NCBI GenBank assembly: GCA_034336665.1
Contig: CM067570.1
Span: forward strand, 14,863,502 to 14,927,501
Direction: 5' to 3'
Length of the DNA: 64,000 nucleotides
Source of the DNA: Luscinia megarhynchos
Taxonomy: Eukaryota; Chordata; Aves; Passeriformes; Turdidae
Notes under the pieces: model-generated
What the model saw: the letters and a program-made list of their open reading frames with translations, nothing else
Database searches by the model: none
What the model was told of the DNA's origin: nothing
Part shown: positions 52,107-63,500 of the stretch, one piece after another
Layout: every line of letters starts with the position of its first letter
Position numbering within the stretch: the first letter of the stretch is position 1
Program-made: the position numbers and the translations under genes

Positions 52107-53969
52107 CCAAAATGCCATACTTTTTTCTCAGATCATGCATAGGTGGTTCAGAGATCCACTCATTATTATAAAGGACACTGAACAGGACTGAGCTACTGCT
52201 TGGGTAGACATCCATGGGAAATTTGTATTTCAGATCCAATCTCAGAATGCTAAATTAAGACTTTCCAGATGAAGACTGTGGTATATAAAATCTGACAATA
52301 CAAAGGAGGTGTTTGCCCTGTGTAGGTTACTGGCTCCAGCTCACATGATGGACTGAAAGATGCTGAGAGAAGGTAGGTGTGACAGTTTCTGCCATAAATG
52401 TGTGTCTGACTTGGCAAGAAAATAACTTTTTTTTTCTGCAGTAAAAGGATATAAAAGAATATTTTGTCATAATCTCTGCACCAGGATGGAAATACATGGA
52501 AATAAATCCAAATGGAAAATGCCAGCTGGTCAGAGCTGACAAGAAAAATTTTGGAGGAGAAAAATGGTTATGTTGGTTTTTCAATTCCTTATTTCTACAA
52601 ATAAAAGCAAGTTGAGAGTGTGCAATGGACTAGTGGAAGATTCAAAAGTGTAATGTTGGACTTCATAAGAATCCCCTTCTCTGGAAGGAATATTTTTATC
52701 TGTCCCACTTACAAAATGGATTAACCAGAAGTAGCATAGTGTGCCTCCTGGTAAAAGATCTAAGACAAACATCCTTAGACTTAACAATTTAACCTTAGAT
52801 TAGTCTCCTAGGAGAGGAAAAAATACCAGTCTCATTTTCTAAAACATTCTAAACTAATCATGTAGCTGTGATAATCACTGATTTATCTTTTCATGGACAG
52901 AGAGAACAGATGTGAAGATTTATACTTTTATTACATCTTCACTTTGATATCTGTAATTTCCTAAACATGTTACTCATGTTGAATGCTCATCAAAGTAAAT
53001 AATAATGCGTTTTGAAATCATGTAGAAAAATGGCTAAATGTTCCATGACCACGGGTCTTCAGGGGATGGCATAAAGCAGCTTGCTTTCAAGGGCTAGCTA
53101 CACATATTACAAGTTCAAATGATGCACAAGAGATTTACTTGGTGACTGCAGCTTTTTGTCTTAGCAACTGCTCATGATGGAGACTTCAGTATTCTCAGAG
53201 GTGTTCAGTATTGAGGATTTATTTGTGAATTTCTTAGGCAAGCAAATTCTGTCACACAGATTATGAATATCTCCATTTTAGAATACTAGCACTTTTTGAC
53301 TGTGAGGCTAGCCTGACATCAGTGTATGGGAAGACTTATGAATTCTGCAAGTCTGTGCTGTAAAACAATAGAAAAATAAATGGGAAGTGACTATATTTCG
53401 CTCCCATTACTATCTAATTTAAAAATTCAGCTTAGAAGGGAGAATATCCTCTGGGGCACCAGTCCTTCACCTTTGATTCACCTCTATCATGGGGCTAGAG
53501 AACAAGAAAAGATTACATCTGCTTAAAGCTCAGGAAGAAGTATTGTGAAACAAATTCCACTTCTAATTTCATCCTATGCTGTATTTTAGCCATAAATTGA
53601 TTTAACTGAAGGAAAGTTTTACTTCATGGCCATCAGACATGACTGTCCCTAAAAGATTTGAAATCTTTGTGGAGAACCTTTCCAAAAAAGGCTGAGACTC
53701 CACAGCTCTCAGGGAAACCCTCAGCACCTCACCACACTGGCCCCTTTGCTATTTGGTGTCCACACTGCCAGCAGCATTGCATTTCAGTGGCATGTACTTT
53801 TCCACAGGGAGAAACACAAGGAGCAGGTGCACACAAAGCTTATTAAATCTGTCTTCAAATCAGCACACAGATGCAAAACACGACTCTGATTTATTATTTA
53901 CTAATTAATGTGCACATTCACATAACAGAGGAGAGAAAAATCCTCTGTCTCTTTGGTCACTGATTAGCC
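52107..53969. other. AT-rich unique noncoding sequence
   Basis: No gene recognised. The sequence is AT-rich with short frames only. A TTTATTATTTACTAATTAATG segment near 53889-53909 carries homeodomain-type TAAT cores, but nothing shows that it is regulatory. Confidence 0.65.
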
Positions 53970-54090
53970 ATGAGGAATGAGAAATGTAATCCAGACACTA
54001 CCACCAAAGCAAGAAGAGTAAAATTCTGGAACAGATGGCCTGGAAAGTTTGTGAAATCTCCATCACTGGGGGATTTTGAGAGCAGCCCAG
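53970..54090 (+). mobile_element. Old CR1 LINE fragment (3' region)
   Basis: The block ATTCTGGAACAGATGGCCTGG is followed by AAGTTTGTGAAATCTCCATC, then ACTGGGGGATTTTGAGAGC. This parallels the CR1 order 'cattggaacaggctgcccagg', 'gaggttgtggagtctccatc', 'cttggagatattcaaa'. The preceding GCAAGAAGAGTAAA is compatible with the upstream CR1 region. It is clearly more diverged than the copy at 45.8-46.0 kb. Confidence 0.5.
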
Positions 54091-54990
54091 GCAAAGGTTA
54101 CTTTCAGTTGAGCTGCCATTGTCACGGGGCAGGTCAATGCAGTGAACTGCCTTTCAGAATCCCTCCCATCTCCTTTCTGTGCCTCCAAGGGTTTCCTGCT
54201 CTCTGAAACATTCGAGATGTATTTGCACACAAGACCTGCCACACACCGAGGTTCCAGAGGCAAGCAGCACGACAAGTGAATGCTTTCTTGACAGGTTGCC
54301 TTGCCTGCATCTCTGTGCCAGGCAGCCAGAAACGCTGAGGCACCCATGGGAGGCTTCAATAAACACCCTGACCCAAATCTGGCTCAGAAGCAGCCTGTCT
54401 CTCCTGCAGAGCAGGGTGCAGCACAACAGGAGGGCACCAGGACTGAGCTGCCAGGTCAAGACCTCGCAGGCCAGAGTGAAAGCAGAGCAGCTCTGCTGTT
54501 GCCCACCCCACTGCTGACAGCACTCCTCCCCAGCAGCATCCTGCTGCCCTCCCTGCCTGCCCCCATCCTTGCAGCCTCTCAAAGTCTCCAGCTTGACCCC
54601 AAGCTCCCCACACAAGCAGGGAGGGGAAATGTTCTGAACTGGCTCTTCACCGCTGGCTGCTTCGTCCCAAGGCAGGACTCAGGCGGCAGCAGATTCATTT
54701 GTTTGCTTCTATTGAGACTGAGGGGGTGGGAGGGAGGAGATGGGACGGGAGTTACCCAAACTTTTTGTTTTCAGGCAGAGCAAGAGCACCCTCTGCAGCT
54801 GACTGCTCAGAGAACAGGAGGATGGCGCGATGGAGAAGGACTCAGACCTGCTGAGCAGAGGTGCAGGCTTCCAGATGTCTGCACTGCCAGAGGGCCTGGA
54901 GCTCAGGGGAGGGTGACCATCACGCTGGTTCTGACCTGGAAAGGCATTTGTACCAACTTCAAGGGCTGAGAGAAGCCCAAGTCTAGGCTG
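54091..54990. other. GC-richer patch with overlapping open frames
   Basis: This patch is visibly richer in G and C than its surroundings and correspondingly poor in stop codons. It contains an unrecognised 222-codon ATG frame on the plus strand (54301-54969) and frames of 153 and 106 codons on the minus strand over the same bases. Translation gives low-complexity alanine/leucine/proline/glutamine-rich sequence with no domain. Multiple long frames on both strands point to low stop density, not to a gene. CpG is not concentrated enough for a classic CpG island. Confidence 0.55.
54722..54749 (+). other. G-quadruplex-forming motif
   Basis: The G runs are GGGGG, GGG, GGG, GGG and GGG with loops T, A, AGGAGAT and AC. 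This fits the G3N1-7 rule, and the two one-base loops usually favour a stable parallel fold. It lies within the GC-richer patch. No promoter or transcript is known here, so any function is inference. Confidence 0.85.
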
Positions 54991-55152
54991 AATTTCAGGT
55001 TTCCAAAGACAAGTGCTGGAGCACCCCAAGGTGGGCTCTCCTGCACCCAGAGTACCAGGAAATCACAGGGCTGTCTGGGGTGTCATGAGACTTCACAGGA
55101 ATGCCAAATAATGTTTCATTTGTTTCTTGGACTCTGGGTGCTTTTTCTTATT

Positions 55153-55176
55153 AACTCGGGCCTTTCTGCCCGAGTT
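55153..55176. repeat. GC-rich 9-bp hairpin
   Basis: AACTCGGGC at 55153-55161 and GCCCGAGTT at 55168-55176 are exact reverse complements around a six-base loop CTTTCT. The stem includes a CpG pair in a mostly CpG-poor surrounding. On the plus strand there is no following T run, so it does not resemble a terminator. A few such stems are expected by chance in a window this long. Confidence 0.95.
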
Positions 55177-56012
55177 GCAGAATTTAGAAGTGTGTTTTCT
55201 TTCTCAGAAAGTGAAAGCAAAGAACCCTGTCTTATGAACAACACAATTCTCAAAGCTGCAGCTTCATGGTAAAACCAAAAGCTATTAGGCTGAGGAATGA
55301 GGAACACAGCTATTTGTCTCCTCCACTACTTCCCATTTTCTCTTAGGAATATAGTTTTATATTCTGCTTGCAATGAAGATTAAATTATTTTGTGTTTAGA
55401 AACAGATCAAAAGACACTCCTCCATCTTTTATCTGACCATAGAGACAGGAATTTCTCTGCTACAGGTTCATAGATCCTCTGTCGACTGTTGGTTGAAGAA
55501 AATATTGTGAATTTGACAGCCAGGGCCATACTTGATATCTGCAATAGCACAAGGATGTGAGGGAACCTATTGTGATGCAAAATCCAGATCTCTGCTATTG
55601 GCAGTTCATCAAATCATATCCTCACTGTAAAATTATCCACATCCATCACACAAGAATATCCTAGCTCTGATGAGAGAACTAAGAATTTTTATGATCCTAG
55701 TGTAACCCTTTCTACAGCTTTTCCTGACAACAAGGGAGCATAGGGCAGTTAATAAACAGATTAGGGTCTGGTTTATTAATTAATTATGAGTTAAATACAA
55801 CCAGAAAACCTGTTTATTTAAAGTGGAGTCCAGGGGAGAAAATTCCATAATTTAATATTTCAGTTAATGATGCTGTAGGTATGTGCAACACTACAATAGG
55901 GAAGCAGCAGATTTCCTTATTTGTGTTTAAAATACCCCACAGGATGAGTCTCCAAGAAGCTGATGTTCATTCTCCTGATTCGAATCTTGCCATTAGAGAA
56001 GGCTGAAAGGAA

Positions 56013-56048
56013 AATCTCCTACAGAGCTTGAATCTCCTAGAGAGCTTA
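56013..56048 (+). repeat. 18-bp tandem duplication
   Basis: AATCTCCTACAGAGCTTG at 56013-56030 is followed immediately by AATCTCCTAGAGAGCTTA at 56031-56048, with two differences. It is a simple local duplication. Confidence 0.95.
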
Positions 56049-58935
56049 AATAATGTCTCCTTGGCAAGTATATTTATTGAAATGGCTTGGATTTTTCTGT
56101 TGAATTCCAAGAATTAAATTATCTGGGGTCAGTGAGGAAAGAAGAATGGACAACAAGTCTCTTTTGGCTTGGAGCAGGATTGATATGTTTCTCTATTTTC
56201 AACAATAAAAGAGGTAAAATGGTACTTACAAAACTCCAGCTCCTCACTATGAAAGGACCAAATTTTGACATGGTTTTCAAAGACACTCATTCAAACATCC
56301 AACATCTTCATGATCACCTAATTGTCACTAGAGCATCAAAAAGAATCTATGTTCCTTGCCAGCAAACACCAGCATCTCATTGTACCTGCTGATTTGTGCA
56401 AAAGTCCCATAGACACAAACAATTTCTATCTTGTGAAAATGTGCATCATCTCATATCTATTTCTAAGGGGAAGAGCAGACTAATGAAATAATAACCAGAA
56501 AACCCATTCCTGTGAATTTGATCCAGTTTTTCTCTCTCATTGTAATAGACAATTACAAATAGACAGACTGTCCCATCTCCTTAGTCAAAAGAAATATAAA
56601 CTGATTTTTGCTTAGAGCTGGGACCCATTTGGCTTATTTGGAGGCCTGAACCATATGATGATAACTAGAAATGACACAGCTGAACCCAGGGACTCCAACC
56701 TTCTAAATTCTGAAATCACACCTGACTCATGAGTTGGCTGGTCTCATGTCCAAAACTATGAACAACCCTTGCCCTCTCACAGCTGAAAGGATGGGTTGAC
56801 TTGAAATGGACCAGATTCATTAGGTTCCACTGATTTTCCTCCTTCATATCAGCATTCTCAAACTGCTGGCACGTGTTCTCTCCCAGCTGCAGAACCTCTG
56901 CATCTCAGCATGTACTGAAAGGTTCTTATGCCTCCATTTTCACCTCACCTCTACACACATTTTGGAAAGATGGACTATGCTGCCTGCAGCACAGTTGCAC
57001 TTAAGAGACTCCTGTAGTAGTGCTGTGACACATGCAAGCATCTGCAGAACATGTCAACATCTCTAAGTCCTCCCGAGGCCCCCTCCCTGTAGGTGTTTGT
57101 CCTGCTCTCCCCCAGCAGTCCCCAGAAACACAGAAATCAATCCAGGAGGAACAGGGAAGATGACATGGAGACAGTCTCCTGATTACTCAGGCAAAAAGCA
57201 CCAGATTTTCTGAGGGGACACAATGCCTGTTACAGGGAGAGTCAGGAGGCCTCTGGCATTTGTTTGCCCTGAGATTTTTTATTTTATTTTTTTTCAGTGC
57301 TGCAGAAGGCCTGGAGCTGTTCTGCTCAGGCCAGGTTCATCAGTGCCCTGCTCATCTCTTGCACACACAGAGAGCTGATTGTCCCTAGTTCATTTGCCAT
57401 GAAGTTTAAGCCTTAAATGGGTGCTCTGGTCACAAGCCCAGGTCGGACAAAGGCTCTCATCCCAACAGGGAGCAGCCCAGGCAATCCAAACAGAGAAAAG
57501 TGCCCCTCAAACCACAGAGATCTGACTGTACTTTTTTATTTAAATTCTGTGTTCTTTCTGCATAATACATAATTTTGCATTTCAAAAGCCAGGCCCTAGC
57601 CTTTCTTCTTGCAGTTAATTAGCTGGGAAAATGCCAATAGGTCCCAGTGTCTTTTTCAAGGCACAAAAGGAGCTATGATATTCCTGATCATTATGATATT
57701 CCTCCTCATTAACCTTGACCACTGTATAGGGCAAGTTCTCCTCAATGTGTGCTTTAAATTCCTGATTTGGAGGTCATGCACTGGTGATGCTCTACCCACC
57801 TTTAGGTGGAGGAGCAGTTTCAAGGAAAGCCATAGAATCCAAATGCCACCATCCTCTAGACAAGGTGAAAACAGCAGACCCAAATGCTCACCAACAAAAT
57901 GTCACCGAGCATCCTCCATCTGAGTTTCAGCACTTGCCTTCAAAAAGGCCTGAGATTATGGTGCTGCCTGTGTGGCCTCAGAGGTGGCAGCTGGGAGGAC
58001 AGAAAGCAGCCTAAAATCATGGGTGGCTATGGCTAAACAGTAGCTACACGAGCCTCAGTTGCAACGAGAGGGGATTATAAATTGAAAAGGAATAGAGCCC
58101 TTCCAAAGGGGAAAAAATGACATTCCACCCATCTCTAGGCCATGCCTAATTGACAAGGATAGTTAGGAATAATTACCTTCAATTTTCAAAAGGGAGGAAA
58201 ACATGGAGGTTAAGATTGTTGCCTGAGGGCACTTACATTGCATAGTGTTTCAAAAACCAGCATTTTGAGTTTGGACTCTAAAGCACTGGTTTCAAAACTG
58301 GGGTTTGAAAGGGTTTTCAGGCAAGTAGCTTTAGTAAACCAGAGAACATCACAGCCCAGAAAACAAATCCAGGCCTTCTCACTCCTGACAAATAGTACAA
58401 TCCTTTGAGACAATCAGATCTTCATCAAGATGCCTAATGCTGGGCACAACTGGACAACTGACATCCTTTAGTCTCTGCTACAAGTACAGGTGATAAAAAG
58501 TCAATAAATTCCCTGTTATATGCTTAAGTAATTCTGATAACTTTGAAGCAATAAGTAGAGCAATTAGCTGTGCATTTTGCATGCACACTTGCATGTCTGC
58601 ACTGTTAGAGAAGGTGGCTCCAGGCTGATGCTTGCCAACACTCCTGGGCCATCAGTGTTTGAGCAGGATGCAGTGTGGCTCAGACTCAGATGACATATCT
58701 AACTTCTATACAGATGGTTTCTTTCATATGTCCACATCCAAACAGCAGCATTGACAGCTCACTGCAGGCCCTCCTGGTCACTCCAGGCAAGAGACCTCTC
58801 TCTCACTCCAAAGCCAACATACATTCAAAATGTTGCCCTAATTTCCTTAATCGAACCGTTGATGTGTTTGGTTATGAGTTCTCCACTCTGAAGTCCCTCC
58901 TGTCATGGCCACATGCTCCTCATTTTGCATGACAT

Positions 58936-59037
58936 TTTTGCTTGCACAAACAATCCTTTGTACGTGCAAAATCCCACATTTGTGCGTGCCAGTCAAGCAA
59001 GCCATTGTCCGCTCAGCCTGTCTTTGTGCCTGCAAAA
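58936..59037 (+). repeat. Cluster of TTTGTRCSTGC motifs with an inverted copy
   Basis: The word TTTGTACGTGCAAAA (58957-58971) recurs as TTTGTGCGTGCCA (58979-58991) and as TTTGTGCCTGCAAAA (59023-59037). An inverted version TTTTGCTTGCACAAA (58936-58950) lies six bases upstream of the first. Together they allow an imperfect stem around CAATCC. The pattern could be the remains of an ancient reptile/bird repeat with internal symmetry, or a cluster of related binding sites. I cannot assign a family. Confidence 0.6.
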
Positions 59038-59039
59038 AT

Positions 59040-60029
59040 TCTAGGGCAAATGCAAAGGCTGAACAGAGGAGCCTTTGGGGCTCCCAGTTTTCTAACCAAA
59101 GCCAAATGCATTTCTAACTCACAAGGGCCTCAGTGCAGTCAATGCACACACACATCCATCCATCCATCCATCCATCCCAGCACGAAGGCTGAAGTCCTGG
59201 CCCTCTCCAAGCTGATGGGAGCCCTGCCTCTGATTTCTGACAGATGCCTGAACTTCCCTAGTGTGTGGTTTTTTTTTTTTTTTTCCCAAGTCCCCCTTTA
59301 GCAGAAATGATGCTCCTCAGTTGCATATCCTCTGCCACTTGCAGCAGTGGAAGCAGGCACATGACCCAAGTAATTAAGTGAGTGCTTCAAGGGCTCACTC
59401 CTGCATTCTGTTTGGTCACAAAAGAGCAGTCATGGACCGCTTCGACCGAGAGCAGACCCGAGCACAGAGACTCCATTGTCCCCAGGCCAGAAGAGATGGC
59501 TGCTGGGAAGAATTTGAAAGGCATAGGTTTCAGTATATATGTTGCTTTTCCATGAAACTATATACACTTTTGCAAATTATAAACCGTTTCCTGTCTATGT
59601 TCCAGCACTTTGGGCTCAAATTAAAATCTCCTTAAAATTGGACCAGCAGGAGGGGGAAGAAGGAGGAGGTGTTTGCTGGAGTTCTTGAGTAAATGGGAGG
59701 AATTTAAGGTCTTGTCCTCTGTAATTCCTGCCCTATAAAGGAATGTACTTCACCAGGTTGCCACATACTGAAATAAACTTGGCAGCAGCGAGAGAAGCAA
59801 TGTTTTCCTTCAGGTTTTTAATGCTTTTGGCTTGGGTTGCATTCTCATTGCTCCTTCCTACTGCATTCTCCTGCCTTTCCATCCAGGTGCCACTTAACAC
59901 ACTGGCCATTTTGCTGGAGGGACAGAGCAATAAAAGAAACCATTCCACCAGGCTGTGATGTTTTCCTTCCCCTTTGCCCCTGGCGACCAGGAGACCTCCA
60001 GGCACCGGCCAAGGGATAGGTAATGTTTT
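59040..60029. other. Unique noncoding sequence, no gene recognised
   Basis: No gene recognised. A short CA/ATCC tract lies at 59145-59178 and a T-rich run near 59270-59284. The segment 59400-59640 has several CpGs followed by an AT-rich part and could be a conserved element, but conservation cannot be judged from one sequence. Confidence 0.6.
59145..59178 (+). repeat. Short compound (CA)n(ATCC)n microsatellite
   Basis: A short CA run leads directly into about six ATCC units. It has the same unit as the longer CCAT array near 52 kb, but with no sign that the two are related by duplication. Confidence 0.9.
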
Positions 60030-60236
60030 TTATGCCCCTTGCATGGGTTTGCTTGCATACCAATTACAGCCTGGCATGCCTCTGCCCCTCACCCCTCCCA
60101 AGGACTGAGAACATCTGGAAGCATTCACAGTCCAAACACAATCTGGCTCAAGTCCCAAACTGGAGGGAAAACAAACCAGGGAGCCCGGGAAGTCAGAGCA
60201 AGCTTCACTGAGGCACACCAAGGACCTGCCTCTGAT

Positions 60237-60512
60237 GTTTCTGCTCTTCTCTTCTCTCTGCTGTGTGATGGGAGTGCTATGGGGTGAAGAGACCCACCTG
60301 TCTGCTGACTCCATGCTGTGCCTCTTTGGCATCACCAGGGATGATGTACTATCATCCATGCAATGGATCTCTCTCATGGACTTCTTTCCTTCTGTCTTCA
60401 AGAAGGACTGTGTCCTGGTCTCATATTCAAATATTTCAAGACTTGATCTTTTCCAGCCTTCTGAAACTGGTCTCCTGTTTCCCAGGATGAGATTTGCCAG
60501 TGCATCCCGCAT
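60237..60512 (-). CDS. Weak candidate exon-like open frame
   Basis: This is the upstream part of a minus-strand frame that begins at ATG 60512 and stays open to 60030. The first roughly 90 codons read as a polar, serine/arginine/glutamate-rich segment (for example SLEIFEYETRTQSF, then SMESADRWVSSPHSTPITQQ) that resembles disordered intracellular protein more than random translation. A pyrimidine-containing CTCTCTCAAG precedes the ATG. A CAGGTCC near the other end could serve as a weak donor. The codons after that point look noncoding. I do not recognise the protein. The plus strand is also open across the same bases, which weakens the case. It may be a lone exon or chance. Confidence 0.15.
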
Positions 60513-60519
60513 GCCTTGA

Positions 60520-63500
60520 GAGAGCACTCAGCCCCACTTCAGCTTGGAAAGGCAGTTATCTCCCAGGGAAGGGCTGCTCAGTGGTGGCCCATCTTCAGGC
60601 ACCTCTTTCAGCCAGTGGAAATAGTTCAATAGCTGCCAGAGGGAAATTCAGGCCCTTCACACACTGACAGCATCCTGGGGCACTGCCTTTGCTGACTTTG
60701 CTCTGGAGGGACAGGCACCACTTCCCAAACTGATGCTGCAGCAGGCAAAGAGGTCAGTGCCAGCTGGCTGAGACAGCACAGAGCTCAGCATAATCCACCC
60801 CACTTCTGAGGTGAGTTTTCTAGGCTATGGTCAGTTCCATGCTGGCCTGGCTTGGTTAGTACTGTGCTCCAGATACCTGCTTTAAAAGCTGAAACTCAAA
60901 AAAAGTGTGGGAACCGAAGAGAATGGCTTGGTGTAGAAGAAAATATGGACTGGCCTTCACCATTTTTTTCCTGATAGTTGTGTTCATAATGAAAGATGAT
61001 GCCATGGCAGAGGCATGTATGGACCAAATATGTGCATGATTTATAGCCTAAGTTCTCCATTCAGATTTTTATCCAACATTACAGAAAACAGGAACAGTTT
61101 TTCTAGGTGGATCCTTGAAGGGAAACAGCAGAAAAAATCATGTGTAGAAAGTTTTGGATTATTTTCTTTGGCTTCTGTTCTGTTCCACATAAACATAAAG
61201 GCAAAGAGATAAAGACAGGAAATAGGCCCTCACTATGTTGGTTTGCTAATCTAATTGAAGTAGCAGAGACCCACAAGGCATGCAGCACAACTGTGGTCTG
61301 ATTCCACCTCAGCTTTCTGGATTAAGTTCACCAGCCACAGACCATTCCTTCATTTGCAGATGGCTCAGAGTAAAGCACATATCAGAGGAACAGCAGAATG
61401 TGTATCCTAATCTGGAGCAGGGAGAGGAGATGGATTTTGCAGTGCCTGGTGCCTACAGCTCATGCTCCCACAGGATGCTGGCCTTGCTAACTCCAAGTCT
61501 TGAGCAAGATCCTTGGCTTTTCAACATGGTGGGAGCAGCAATCTCTGTTTCTTTTAGTCATGGAGGTCAGGGATGACTCTGCCAGCTCTGTTTGACCCTT
61601 GTTAATTTACCTGAATATTGTTCCTTACTCTTTTGACATACCTGCAGCTTAGAAGGCAGAGAAGATGGTTGCTATAATGAATCCATCCCAGCAGAGAACC
61701 AAGGAAAGAAACAGGAAATCTGTTGGGGAGAGCTTGGTATACCAAGAATAAGTGGGGTAAAAAGGGACACGGGTATCCTGGTAGACAAGGACAAGATATT
61801 AATCTCAGACAATATAAATCAGAATTCAACTGTGACTTCATGTTTTATGGTATGAATTTCATGGCAAGAGATAAGTTTGTATTCTGGGAGACCAAGACAA
61901 GTCCATTTATGAGGTCAGGACAAGTAGGTACAGAACTAGCAAAAATACCATTTCCCTTCCTGCTCTCTCAGCTCACTTCAGCTCTGCTGCTAAAGTTTAA
62001 CAACACTGAGAATAAAGAAATTCCTTCATTTTTTCCAACTTCAGCTGGAAAGCTCTCAGATCTGAACTCAGCTAAATAAGCCAATTTTTCCAAAGCTAAA
62101 TTTTATGAAGGAGAAAAAGCAATACAGAGAGCACAGTCATACAGAACACATACTGCCACTCCTCTATGCCATGGTGTGCCTTCTGCTGGAGAACTTAGAG
62201 TGCAGAGTGGATATGCAGAGCTCAAAGGAGGAGCTCTCCTTCCTACTCATACACACAGAGTTGCCCTGGCAGGGTACATCAGCCTGCTCTGGGCCCACCT
62301 GCATGCTGAAGGCAAAGGAGGATGTAGCTGCAAAGGGAAATTCCAAATTACCCAGCCCCTAGCTGCTCTTGGGGCCAAGCTGCTGCTCTGCTCCCCATTA
62401 ATGATCAGGTCCTTGGGATGTGTTGTGCAGGTTCCCTTGCTTTGCACCTCATCACAACCTGATCTCTTAGTCAGTCCCAAAAGAGTTAATAGATCTTCCC
62501 TGTTGCTGTGGCATTTTTCCCTCCATACAAAGCAAAACACAAAAGTGCTGTTGAGAGGCCTGTCACAGACAGGTATATTTTTTTAGGGTGCCCAGAAAAG
62601 GTACTGACAAAGCAGATTTTTGCCTAAAGAGGGAAAGAAAAAAGAAAGAAAGGGAGAAAAAAAAGCCCTGGGGAATCCCCATCCATTATAGTTTCATTAT
62701 CTTTTCCACTCAAACAAACAAACAAGGTAACTTTTGGTACAGCCTTTGGGATTTTTCCGATCAGGATGATTAGGTGGTCTCTGAAATTAATGCACCCATG
62801 GTTTCTTTTCTGGTGTTTTGGCAATGCTTCACATGCCAACCTCAAAGACAACCACAGTGGCTATTAAGTGTGCAGCTGGATTTGGTCATGCCCTTCTCCC
62901 ACTTTCCAGGGTAAAGCCTGGGTAAAGAACCTCTAGATGTTCCAGTAGAGGCTGAAGGTGAGAGAGATTTAAGGTCCCTGTTCCAAGTCCCTGATCACAC
63001 CAGAACTCCAGAGACCTAACCTTGGCCAGGGCAGGACTGATTACTGTTATATCTGGCAGAGCAAGCTCTGTTAGTGGATGGGGAAATGAGCATCTCCAGA
63101 GATCAGTTTATCCAACCTTTCTTGCTTCATTCCTGAAAGGCAATGAACCCTTCTAGTCTAAAAAAGAAAATAAATCTATTCTCTATTCACTGATCCCAAG
63201 CTTTCCTATGCTAAGCATCACATGCTATATACTCTTAATTTTATTTAAAAAAAAAAAAAACAAACAAGCAACAAAACACCAGTGGATGCATATATTGACT
63301 TTATCTTAATCCTGATTCCCCAGAGTGGCAGGGCTCCTTTAATATGCCTCTGTTTCCTTATGGAACAGGAACACAACTTGGACATATCAAATTCCAACCC
63401 ACAGGGAGGGTTTATGAGCCAGCCATAAGAGCCTGAAACACGACTCCAAGATGTGTCTTTGAGAATATTGCCACTGAAAGCTCTTCCACTGAAAATACTT

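Larger units (their letters stand above)
54991..58935. other. Unique noncoding sequence, no gene recognised
   Basis: No gene recognised. It includes a 9-bp perfect hairpin at 55153-55176, a TTAATTAATTA-type segment near 55775-55787 and an 18-bp near-perfect tandem duplication at 56013-56048. T-rich runs lie near 57279-57294. Frames do not exceed about 104 codons and are unrecognised. Confidence 0.63.

Noticed and set aside
51928..52239. Methionine/aspartate/glycine/tryptophan and isoleucine/histidine/proline/serine repeat frames
   Set aside because: They are translation of the CCAT microsatellite. Similar frames would arise from any such array.
52804..52815. The 12-bp palindrome TCTCCTAGGAGA
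   Set aside because: Around sixteen 12-bp palindromes are expected by chance in a window of this size.
54301..54969. A 222-codon ATG frame as a protein gene
   Set aside because: Low-complexity composition, no recognised domain, overlapping frames on the opposite strand and a GC-rich background with few stops all favour chance.
55975..55992. A tRNA B-box-like word around GATTCGAATC
   Set aside because: There is no matching A box, acceptor stem or cloverleaf pairing at the expected positions.
61720..61800. A possible CR1 word GTATCCTGGTAGACAAGG
   Set aside because: It is an isolated short similarity with no supporting blocks on either side.
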